Source of the DNA: Antedon mediterranea
Lineage: Eukaryota; Echinodermata; Crinoidea; Comatulida; Antedonidae
DNA length: 60,000 nucleotides
Assembly (NCBI RefSeq): GCF_964355755.1
Contig: NC_092674.1
Span: 13,585,001 to 13,645,000, forward strand
Direction of reading: 5' to 3'
Shown one piece after another: positions 31,924 to 41,300 of this stretch. Below the pieces are notes generated by a model. It had not been told where the DNA came from. It was given only the letters and a program-made list of their open reading frames with translations, and searched no databases. The stretch's first letter is position 1. The number at the start of each line of letters is the position of its first letter. A program made the position numbers and the translations under genes.

Positions 31924-31943
31924 TTTGGAGGGAAACCTCCAAA
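31924..31943 (+). other. 3'-UTR hairpin of the LINE (8-bp stem, GAAA loop)
   Basis: TTTGGAGG and CCTCCAAA pair perfectly around a GAAA tetraloop (GNRA class). It lies about 90-110 bases before the tandem tail. CR1/L2-like elements are known to use a 3' stem-loop for recognition by their RT. Confidence 0.7.
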
Positions 31944-32053
31944 TGTTATTACTTTCTGGGTGTTGCCTCTTAATTATTTATATTTTAATTGTTATTTTGT
32001 TTACTTTGAAATGATAAGAAATAAATGTTATTATGAGATGAGATGAGATGAGT

Positions 32054-32690
32054 TTATGCAGGAGGTCGGCTCGAACCGATGACCAAGAGCAAAGTGTGTA
32101 CTCAGTAGCCATTCGAAATTATTAGTCGTAAAAGTACCATTAATTTGGATGACTGCGCATGAGGTATTTAATATACTTAAATAATTTAAGATGTCCTGCG
32201 TATATTTACTTAAATAAAATTGTGGCAAAGTCGTGAAAGGCCTAGTGCCAGTTGTGTTCGTTTAAGATGCGGCATTTGGGCTTAGGCACAAGTTCAAAGG
32301 TACCAGTGAACGTTAGCGTCAAAGCTTCCGCTGCGCTGTTGAAGTCGAGCAGATTGTGCAGCTCGATGAAATTGTGGGAGATTAGTTACCAGGGTTTCGA
32401 CGATATGCCTCATGTCCTTTAATTCTTTATTTATGTCAAATTCAGGTACTGGCACGGTTATTTTTTTTTTCTTTTTTTTTTTGTGTGCCGTATTTTTTAC
32501 CTCTTGTTAGTTATTTTCCGTCCTGACATGGTGTATTGTAAGAAAATCTTTGTGCAATTAAGACGGAAAGAAAAATGTGTGTGGACAGATATCATCAAGT
32601 TGCAGGGGAAAAGGGCCCTGCAACCATGTTTTAAAGGAGTGGAAAAAAAAGATTGGAGACAAAAGTCAGCATTGGGGTAGTGAATGAACC
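32054..32690 (-). pseudogene. Ngaro-like 5' ORF remnants (gag-like)
   Basis: On the minus strand about 32440-32270 reads VPEFDINKELKDMRHIVETL, TNLPQFHRAAQSARLQQR, then a stop. The composition resembles a gag-like or helical coding stretch of the Ngaro 5' ORF. The rest (32054-32260 and 32450-32690, with T-rich runs at 32461-32481) shows no clear domain. Confidence 0.45.
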
Positions 32691-33911
32691 AGCATGAGTC
32701 ATTTAATGAAATGCTGTACTTAGAGGAGGGTGATAAGACACCACCGCCGTATGGGGTGATAGTAGGAGGACCAGCATGAGTCATATAACCAGCATGAGTC
32801 ATATAATGAATGCTGTACTTAAGAGCATGAGTGATAAAACACCGCCGTATGTGGGGGTAGTTAATGAACCAGCATAAGTAATTATGTGGTGGTAGTAGGG
32901 GAACCAGCATGAGTCATATAATGAATGCTGTACTTAAGAGCATGAGTGATAAAACACCGCTGTATGTGGGGGTAGCTAATGAACCAGCAGAAGAAATTAT
33001 ATGGTGGTAGTAGGGAAACCAGCATGAGTCATATAATGAATGCTGTACTTAAGAGCATGAGTAATATAATGAACCAGCATAAGAAATTATGTGGTGGTAG
33101 TAGGGAAACCAGCATGAGTCATATAATGAATTCTGTACTTAAGAGTATGAGTGATAAAGCACCGCCGTATGTGGAGGTAGGTAATGAACCAGCATAAGAA
33201 ATTATGTGGTGGTAGTAGGGAAACCAGCATGAGTCATAATATAATGAATGCTGTACTTAAGAGCATGAGTGATAAAACACCGCCGTATGTGGGGGTAGGT
33301 AATGAACCAGCATAAGAAATTATATGGTGGTAGTAGGGAAACCAGCATGAGTCATATAATGAATGCTGTACTTAAGAGCATGAGTAATATAATGAACCAG
33401 CATAAGAAATTATGTGGTGGTAGTAGGGAAACCAGCATGAGTCATATAATGAATGCTGTACTTAAGAGCATGAGTAATAAAACACCGCCGTATGTGGGGG
33501 TAGTTTATGAACCAGCATAAGTAATTATGTGGTGGTAGTAGGGGAACCAGCATGAGTCATATAAAGAATGCTGTACTTAGGAGCATGAGTGATAAAACAC
33601 CGCCGTATGTGGGGGTAGTTAATGAACCAGCATAAGTAATTTATGTGGTGGTAGTATGGGAACCAGCATGAGTCATATAATGAATGCTGTACTTAAGAGG
33701 ATGAGTGATAAAACACCGGCGTATGTCGGCGTATGAACCAGCATAAGTCAATTATGTGGTGGTAGTATAGGAGCCAGCATCATATCGTCATAATGAATGC
33801 TGTACTTGGGAAACCAGCATGAGTCAAAATGAGTGCTGTACTTGGGAAACCAGCATGAGTCAAAATGAGTGCTGTACTTTGGAAACCAGCATTAGTCGTA
33901 ATATAATGAAT
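32690..33911. repeat. Minisatellite, unit about 85-120 bp, with repeated TGAGTCA motif
   Basis: About ten to twelve variant copies of ACCAGCATGAGTCATATAAT, GAATGCTGTACTTAAGAGCA, TGAGTGATAAAACACCGCCG, TATGTGGGGGTAG and a GTGGTGGTAGTAGGG part are present. Units differ by loss of the ACACCGCCGTATG section, giving two length classes. TGAGTCA (an AP-1-type bZIP site) occurs about 13 times here and once more at about 34200. Short ORFs of 72 codons arise from the repeat and are not considered genes. Confidence 0.9.
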
Positions 33912-34183
33912 GATTTGATTTGATTTGAATTTATTTGGAAAATCATCATAAGAAATACATACAAAGTGATAACATAAATTACGGACATTACAAATAATAC
34001 ATTTAAAAAGACTTTCCAGGAAAGCCTAAAAAGCTTATCAGCTTATTTCCATTGGGATCCTTTTACAATCTAAAATAAAAAATATAAACATTACAAAGTA
34101 TAGCATTAAACACGTAAATATTACAAAAACAATAATATAAAAAACAAGTTAAATTAAAGACTATGATTGACTTATAGAGTTAC
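33912..34183 (-). mobile_element. LINE 3'-end fragment inserted in the minisatellite
   Basis: The plus strand starts with TTGATTTGATTTGATTTGAA, the reverse complement of a TCAAA-type tandem LINE tail, followed by AT-rich 3'-UTR-like DNA. Minisatellite sequence resumes at about 34184 (GGGGAACCAGCATGAGTCAT). This is a severely 5'-truncated LINE insertion in the minus direction, of a different family from the 27-32 kb element. Confidence 0.65.
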
Positions 34184-34519
34184 TTTACTTGGGGAACCAG
34201 CATGAGTCATAAGATGAATGCTATACTAACTATAAACCATTCAGATTTGTGCAAAATATTTGCCAGTTTAGCGTAGCATCAAGAAAGAAAAACAACAAGT
34301 TATTATTTATTTCTTTTGGATGTAAAACAATTGGAAAATAATAAATGATGTCAACAGTGTATTGCCTGGCATTTTGTTTTGTTTATTCTGTTTAATTATG
34401 TATTTATTTTCCTCTAAAATCCGGTTCCGGATTGTCCACAGTGACTGCAGTAGTAGTAACAGATAATAAGATTGTTGTTATTTAATGGCATAAGTTGGCA
34501 TAAGAGGCTCCGTGCATGA

Positions 34520-34810
34520 AAGCAGACCTTACTTTTTAACTAGGTCATTCGATCCGAGGTCGATTATCAAAAATATGGCTTGAATGTTGCCACTTGATTT
34601 ACAAAATTAGTTAGGTCGTTTATCTTTAGGCCGGGCACCCCCCAAAGAACAGTATTATCATAGTGATGACTGATTCGGAAGTCAGGCAAATGTCGATGTG
34701 AACCAAGTATGGAGTCGGACGAATTACCCAAGCCGTGATGGAAAGCGAGGCTTTCGCTCAAACCGGAAACGAATGAGTTGAGCCTAGGACACAAGCAGAC
34801 TACATAATTA
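34520..34810 (-). pseudogene. SGNH-hydrolase-like part of the Ngaro 5' ORF
   Basis: The minus-strand ORF 34794-34567 reads DSILGSHRHLPDFRI, then YDNTVLWGVPGLKINDLTN and FVNQVATFKP. After a one-base shift it continues LIIDLGSNDLV. The spacing from a GxS-like start to the GSND block fits an SGNH/GDSL hydrolase fold, a domain known in the 5' ORF of some Ngaro-type elements. The first block (normally GDSH/GDSL) reads GSHR and the frame is broken, so activity is lost. Confidence 0.55.
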
Positions 34811-34940
34811 CAGTAAAGTACGAAAAATCGAACAGAATGGGGGTAAGATAAGGTGTTAGATGAATTCCAGTCAAAGTATATTGTGTGAGTTCACACAGCC
34901 TATAAGTGTATGAGGATAAAATGAACTGGTAAATGTAAAA

Positions 34941-35061
34941 GTGAAAATTATTTTACTTAGCCAAAAACTGGCGTGGTAATCTGTTGACAGCGTGAGGTGA
35001 AGAGGATGAGATGCTCACGCTGTCAAAAGATGATTGCGAGGGCGCCCCGCAATCACGTGAT
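34941..35061 (-). repeat. Ngaro-like terminal repeat, 5' copy (A1)
   Basis: This is the outermost 121 bp of the element, ending CAATCACGTGAT against flanking beta-unit DNA (TTCGTATATTAAGCG). It has the same two hairpins as 24033-24153, with slight changes (GGTGAAGAGG for GGTGACGAGG; CTGTCAAAAG for CTGCCAAAAG). Confidence 0.8.
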
Positions 35062-35835
35062 ATTTTCGTATATTAAGCGACTTACATTTTCTATACCTGA
35101 CATAATTATTTGAAGTATTTATATCCCAATATATTTGGTTGGTGTCATAATAGGCGATTTTAAACTCACATAAACATGCGCTGCAATGAAATCATCGTTA
35201 TTGAAAAAAAACAGTATTATTTGATTATCTATTTATTAATATTAATATATTGTTTTCTCTTTTTACTTGGTTAGATAAAACATGTTACTGAGAAACGGCA
35301 AACATTCTAGTTTAAATTCTTTATGTTAAGTACCCACATATTGCACTATTTTCTTTAAGCTTAAATAGGTTCTCTTTTCGTTCATGTGTTGGCAATAGAA
35401 AATATTTCTCTCCAAACATTTTCCAAAATATTGGTACACAACAATGAAAAAAAAATGTGTGTTACGTTCTCGGTTACGTCACTAGAACCATTCTTGCGAC
35501 TGAGTTGAACTTCGAAAATGCCGGTCAGATGTAAAAACGAGTTAAAAAGAATAAATTAGCAATTGTCACTGCATACTCATCCTTCAAACTAGCCGCCATC
35601 AAGCAAACACTGAATTCACACTCATTCAGATAAACAAAAAAATGCACTTATTTTCGGATGATTTTTTTCTTACTTAATTTGTGTATTGTTTGATATTAAT
35701 GTACATCGTTTTTTTTTTTACTATTATGATTCCAATTATATATTGGAAATAAGGATTTGATCGAGTCGACTTCAGATTTGCAAGTAACAGAGAAGCATTT
35801 CTCTTGTCCGTTGTCAGATGGTTATTTGAATCTTT

Positions 35836-36290
35836 AAAGGATATACGGCCATACTGCGTTGAAACACAGGTTCTCGTCAGATCACCGAAGTTAAGCAACG
35901 TTAGGCCCGGTTGCGTTCTGGATGGGAGACCGTCTAGAAATCGCGGCGGGTGCTGTATATACTGGAGAGTGATGGTGTAATTGTAATATCGGACTAGCAT
36001 GTGATAGGCATGGATTCGAGGTTATCTGTACCATACTAATTGCATCCTTAGGCAAGATGCTTTACTCTCATTTGCTCATCCTTCGGATGGGATGTAAAGC
36101 CGTTAGTCCCGTGTACTTAACAGTGCACGTTAAAGAACTTGGTACACTATTCGAAAAGAGTAGGGGATCGTCTCCCGGTGTGCTGATCTGGTAGGCGCTG
36201 CACTGCTGGCTGCCGTGGGTCCGTGGAGGGCCTAATCCGAATTTCATCAGTTTCCAGTTAAGCTTGAGGACAAATATAAATACCTTTACC
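35836..36290 (+). mobile_element. SINE with 5S rRNA-derived head and conserved deuterostome SINE core
   Basis: About 455 bp are absent from the paralogous site near 19570 (GAATCTTTGTTGTTG), which fixes the ends. The head is a nearly full 5S rRNA. The body contains GGGATGTAAAGCCGTTAGTC and TAACAGTGCACGTTAAAGAA, resembling the conserved domain known from metazoan SINEs (Nin-DC type). The tail has TACCTTT twice. A CTTT overlap at both ends may be a short target duplication. Confidence 0.82.
35840..35962 (+). ncRNA. 5S rRNA-like head of the SINE
   Basis: The sequence follows metazoan 5S rRNA throughout: ACGGCCATAC, GGTTCTCGTC, GATCACCGAAGTTAAGCAAC, GGCCCGG, GGATGGGAGACCG and GGGTGCTGTAT. The internal A-box (AAGTTAAGCAACG), intermediate element and C-box (TGGATGGGAGACCG) look intact, so it could drive pol III transcription. 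It is joined directly to a SINE body and has no T-run terminator, so it is not a ribosomal gene. Several stem positions deviate from rRNA. Confidence 0.8.
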
Positions 36291-36569
36291 TTTGTTGTTG
36301 ATTTATCTAATACTTATATGTAATTAACCGCTTTACGTCAATCTGTGTAGTAGGTACTAACAATATGTATTTGAACTCTAGTAACCGTCCTTTACTGATA
36401 TCTATCTTCGACTCAATGTATTTCATTGCTTTCATGAATATGAACAGTTTATCTTAAATGAAAGTTGAATTGAATTTGAATTGCTTGTTTATTGTATTAA
36501 CAATTGTATGTAATTTTAGTATTAATTTCTTTAAAATTAATCTTATGAGGGTTAGTCTTACTGGAACAA

Positions 36570-37080
36570 TAGTACTTTTTTTAACATTTTATAATAAATA
36601 TAAATTCCACATGATATGAACAAGTACAACACCGTGTTTGATATTATCAAGAAGTGATAACAGTAAACAATTGTATGAATATGCTTGATAAATAAATAGA
36701 CATAGCAGTCAATGAATTATTCAACAATTAGTATAATTATGTTTGTTTTATAATACAATATTGTGTGTATAGATGTACGTGGCGGAGCGTTTATTAGAGG
36801 GTGGAGGTTGGATATTCCAAAGATGTTTTATTGGGGAGGGGCCTTTATTCAAATAATTGCGGTAGGCCTAGATGGTATAATCAATACATTATTTAGTTTA
36901 AATCAAACACCAAATAATGACAATCATCAGTGGGCCGTCAATAAGAAACACGCTCTAAACGGCTTGCAACATGGGCCAAAGCATCCCTGGTCTCAATGGC
37001 GATACAGTACATACAGATAGCGCGCAGTCTGTTCAAAACATACAGCAACTCAACAACTCGGGTACCATTCGGCTATATCG
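36570..37080. repeat. Beta-unit block (copy of 19.85-20.36 kb)
   Basis: It has the same motif order as 19850-20360 with scattered substitutions and no gene recognised. 37080-37662 continues as an AT-rich beta-unit tail to the BEL target. Confidence 0.6.
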
Positions 37081-37662
37081 ATTTCTGATATAATTTTATA
37101 TACTGCTTTTACAATTTTCCCTGCAAAATACCTCGATGATGTTTTAATATGCTGGACTTTTTTTGCAGTATACTTTCATTTTGTTTAAACTACAGGCGTT
37201 GCCCGTGAAAAAAAACCTGCCGATGAAATTAGAAATGTTGTTTTAAAACTTTCTATAACATCTGCCTGAGAGAGAAATATTATAAAATCTACGTTTCCTA
37301 CATTTGAAATAGAAAAGGTAGGTATGCAAGGTGGACATCTCAGAAATAACCATAATTTATATATAGACACGCTAACATTGACCTCGTGGAGCACATTTAG
37401 CTCGTAGTATCATGCACGTGCACATATAGCTCATCACGTTGGTAAGTCACAAACATATTGATGATTTTTTTTAATTATTATATTATTATGAAAGCATTAT
37501 TAAATATATACCGGTAGGTCTATGTGAACGGCCGACACTAACCACGATACATTACTTTTAATTACTCTTTGTAGGCCTACATTTAGTCTTTGATCACTAT
37601 ATTGGATGCGTTATTATGTTGCTTGTAAACAGTCATTCTACATGCTTTAGATCATAGAAATA

Positions 37663-37667
37663 ATTAC
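37663..37667. repeat. Target-site duplication ATTAC (left) of the BEL element
   Basis: ATTAC precedes the 5' LTR and is repeated at 43690-43694 after the 3' LTR. The uninterrupted site in beta unit 1 is near 21034 (AAGTAATTACTTTGTTA). Confidence 0.9.
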
Positions 37668-38357
37668 TGTGTTGCTCCTATTTTAGCTGCATCGTTCCTT
37701 TCCGAGAGAGGGCGTATGTAAATAGGATCCATGTTATAAGTTTCGCATTGACTACATGTGTTCTAGAGTTCGGTTTCTAAATGTCTTATTGTGCCGAGAT
37801 AGTGTGTAATTTACTAAACTAGTAGGCCGCACATTGCTTGTAAGTTGTTAGAGTATTATATTACAATAATTAGAATTATATGAACCACAGTAGTGGCCTA
37901 GATTATTAATGCTATACTGCATTGTGGTCGTAGGCCTAGGCCTGCGTAGATTGAATCGTATACGATCGCTCGAACAGCATGGCGATAAACACGAGTCTCC
38001 CTGTAGAGGGCGGTGTTCTATTTTGTATGCCATATCTATAGAAGTAGTCACGTCCGTATGAGGGCGCTGTTGATTATTTGATGACTTTGTTTAATATGTT
38101 CTTTAGGCATGTACACCTCCGTAAGAGGGCGCTACGTTTGATCTGTTTTGCAGATAGTTTTATATTTATGTTATGTATATTATTACTATTTGGAGCTGGA
38201 TTTAAGTATGCTTAATTTCAGTTCACCCTGTTTATGGCTGAATTTGCTGTATTAAAGAGTCAGTCAACAAGTGATTGTGTTGCAGTATTTTTTGTCGTGG
38301 ATTGGGTTTATCTACTGAATAGCGAGTTTGACGGTTCAAGCTCGTGAGGTCAGCACA
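37668..38357 (+). repeat. 5' LTR of the BEL element (690 bp)
   Basis: It begins TGTGTTGCTCC and ends GTCAGCACA. It includes an 18-bp stretch (around 38163-38190, GTTATGTATATTATTACT) that the 3' LTR lacks. Several GAGGGCG motifs recur in it. Confidence 0.92.
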
Positions 38358-38367
38358 GTGAAAAGCA

Positions 38368-41300
38368 ATGTCGACTTCTAGTAGAAGACGTGATGGTGCG
38401 AGAGATGATGCAAGGTCAATAGGGTCAAGGAGCCATAGATCGAAGGCATCATCGCAGTCGGTGTCATCATTGGAAGTATCTGCTGCACAAGCTCGTGCTG
38501 ATGCTGCTGTAGCGAAAGCTCGTGTTACATTTGCGAAGAAGAAGTGTGCCGCTAAGTTAGAGGCGTTGAAGGCTGAAATGGAAGCAGCTAAAGCTATGTT
38601 AGACATAGACGAAGTAGAGAAAGAAGAAGAAATGGCTGCAGCACAGGCTAGAGCCAATGTCCTTCAAGCAGAATTGCAACATATGTCTTTTGAAGATATT
38701 GAGGAAGAGCTTTCACAGTTAGAAAGCAATAATCAGATGGAAGAGGTGCAAGGCGCACCCCAAGATGCAGTACCCAGTCAAAGAATGGCAGAGGTGCTTA
38801 ACGAACTTCCAAAGATGGAACCCAGTCAGCGGGTAGAAAATTATCTAAACAATGCTGTAGAGGTACCAACGTCTACTCTTAATCCTGGAGCTAGATCTTA
38901 CGAACCAAATCATATGCAGGAGTACATTCGAATACTGGCACGTCAGCGATTACCCTTGCAAGAACCGGATATTTATTCTGGGGATCCAATAATGTTTCTT
39001 CCGTGGAAAAGATCCTTTGAAGCTATGGTGAAAACAGCCTGTGTGGACACTGTTGAAAAGCTGTCATTCCTGTGCAAATATACTACTGGCGAAGCAAAAG
39101 TTTTGGTTGATCGATTCAGACTAAGGCATGTTGAAGATGTTGACAAGGCCTATCATGAGGCCTGGACTGAGCTAGAAGACAGGTTCGGGAACCAAACCTT
39201 AATATCAGCTGAAATCATCCTGAGACTTACCGAATACAGAAGATTCAAAGCAGGTGATTTGACCGCACTCCAAGAACTGGCTGATTTGTGTGGAGACGCA
39301 GTTGCTCAAATGCAGGAGCTACCCCATCTGATTATGTTAAACACTCCTCATGGTATTAAACCAATTGTAGAGAAGTTACCACACTTCATAATTAATAAAT
39401 GGAGAGAAAAGGTCGCAAAACATAAAAGGAAAATGAAAACGTTCCCGAATTTCAGCATTTTCACAGAGTTTCTAAGTGAGATGGCTCACATCCAACGTGA
39501 TCCTGATGTCCCAAGAGGAATTGTTGATGAGGTCAAAACTGATACACCGGGAAACTACCGTACACAGACAGGTTACCGTCCTAAGACCACGCAACGTTCA
39601 ACTGTAAATGTGAGAATGACTGAGGTGAATAAATCTGAAGGGATGTGTCCGCTACACAATGGTCAGCATCCGTTGGTAGACTGTAGAAACTTTCTGGCCA
39701 AGACTTATGCTGCCAAGAAGTCATTCCTTAAGGAAAACCAAGTATGTTTCCGATGTCTCTCATCTACATCACACATGGCTAGGAATTGTGATAGAAATGT
39801 CAGGTGTGGAGAATGCGGTAGTGATCGTCACCCGACTGCATTCCATGGTGACCGTCCGCAGAAGGCGAATGGCGGGGAACAAGTAAAAGCGGAGCAAAAG
39901 GCAAATGGCGGGGAGCAAGTAAAAATGGAGCAAAATGCGAAAGGTGAGAAGGCAAATGGCGGGGAGCAGGGGACAGAGTCGCAGAAGACGAAGGAAAGAG
40001 ACAAAGTAGTAAGTACTACATGTACGGATGTCTGCGGTGGAATTGGGCTGAGCCGATCGTGTGCTAAAATTTGTTTAGCAAAAATATATTTAGAAGACCA
40101 TCCTAACACTTTCATAAAAACCTACATTATACTAGACGACCAAAGCAATCGCTCGTTGGCCAAGAGTGAGGTATTCGACCTTTTTAACATCAATGCAAGA
40201 CTTACGTCGTATACTTTGAAGACCTGTTCGGGAGCGGCTGAAGTTCAAGGCCGAAAACTGGAGAAGCTAATAATTGAGTCCATGGATGGTAAAACAAGAA
40301 TAGCAGCCCCATCGCTACTTGAATGTAATGACATACCTGGGAACAAGGCAGAAATTTCCACTCCAGAGACAGCCAGCAATTTTCCTCACTTGAAGGATAT
40401 TGCGGACAAGATACCACCCTTGGATGAGAATGCAAATATTACCATACTGCTGGGCCGAGATGCTGCTCAAGCTCATAAAGTCCGAGAAGTACGCAATGGA
40501 CCAAATCACTCTCCATGGGGCCAACGACTTGATCTAGGCTGGATGGTTATTGGCGACGTCTGCTTAAGGGGAGCCCACCAAAAAAATGTTGTCACCGCCA
40601 ACAGAAACCATATAAAGGTTTTGAGAAATGGTAGGCCATCCGCCATGTTTACAACTTGTAAAGGAATGATCAGTGCGAAGGAAATAACCCTGCAACGCGG
40701 CTGTGACGTACTCGGTGGTAATGTATTCCAACAGAAAGAAGATGACGAGAAGTATGGAATGTCCAAAGAAGATGTGGAGTTCGTGCAACTTATGGGAAAA
40801 GAGATGAAACGAGGTGAACAAGGAAATTGGATAGCCCCACTTCCTTTTCGAGAAGAAAGAAAAAGGTTACCCAACAACAAGCAGCAAGCAATGAATCGTA
40901 TGCAGTCTCTTATTCGCACACTGGATAAGAAGCCAGAGATGAAAGCTCACTACTTAGCGTTCATGGAGAAAGTATTCTCAAAGCAACATGCTGAGCTCGT
41001 CGAAGATGACAGTCATGATGAAGAGTGCTGGTATTTACCACACTTTGGTGTGTACCATCCACAAAAGCCAGGGAAGATCCGGGTGGTTTTTGATTCCAGT
41101 GCGCAATTCCAAGATACATCACTTAACAACGTGTTAATGAGTGGACCAGATCTGGTAAATGGGTTGCTTGGTGTATTGATACGGTTCAGGCAGGATACTG
41201 TGGCGTTTGTAGCAGACATTGAGCAAATGTTCTACTCATTTCAAGTCGTGGAAGAACACAGAGATTATCTTCGGTTCCTGTGGTTCGAAGACAACGACCC

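Larger units (their letters stand above)
27150..32053 (+). mobile_element. Nearly full-length LINE nested in the Ngaro-like element
   Basis: The plus-strand non-LTR retrotransposon has ORF1 (27386-28219), a spacer, ORF2 with APE endonuclease and RT (about 28752-31754) and a 3' UTR. The 3' end has a GNRA-capped hairpin (31924-31943) and a short GATGA/ATGAG tandem tail (about 32034-32053) instead of a poly-A tail, as in CR1/L2-like clades. It interrupts the minus-strand Ngaro coding region, so it is younger than that element. The exact 5' end and target duplication were not resolved. Confidence 0.85.
24004..35061 (-). mobile_element. Ngaro-like tyrosine-recombinase retrotransposon (degenerate) with nested LINE
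   Basis: The ends are fixed by the empty site in beta unit 1 (TAATTAGTCTATGTTCGTAT near 18815-18840); no target duplication is seen, as expected for tyrosine-recombinase integration. On the minus strand the order is gag-like region with SGNH-hydrolase motifs (34.5-34.8 kb), further gag-like coding (32.3-32.45 kb), RT (26.5-27.1), RNase H (25.6-26.1) and tyrosine recombinase (24.9-25.58). There is no methyltransferase-like domain between RNase H and recombinase. A 121-bp sequence is directly repeated at the 5' end (34941-35061) and subterminally at the 3' end (24033-24153). Direct rather than inverted repeats, the absent methyltransferase and the SGNH motif all favour Ngaro over DIRS1. Stops and deletions show it is dead. 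Confidence 0.8.

Noticed and set aside
32979-33520. 72-codon ORFs within the minisatellite
   Set aside because: They simply translate the tandem unit, differ in length with it, and have no domain or start context.
35840-35962. Functional 5S rRNA gene
   Set aside because: It is fused to a SINE body, lacks a T-run terminator, and is absent from the paralogous site as part of one insertion.
37217-37265. Possible 49-bp minus-strand exon with a TCTCTCTCAG acceptor
   Set aside because: The donor (GTTTTTT) is poor, the unit 1 copy has a changed donor and frame, and no family is recognisable.
37848-38051. 67-codon minus-strand ORF, repeated at 43198-43401
   Set aside because: It lies within the BEL LTRs and is identical only because the LTRs are young repeats.
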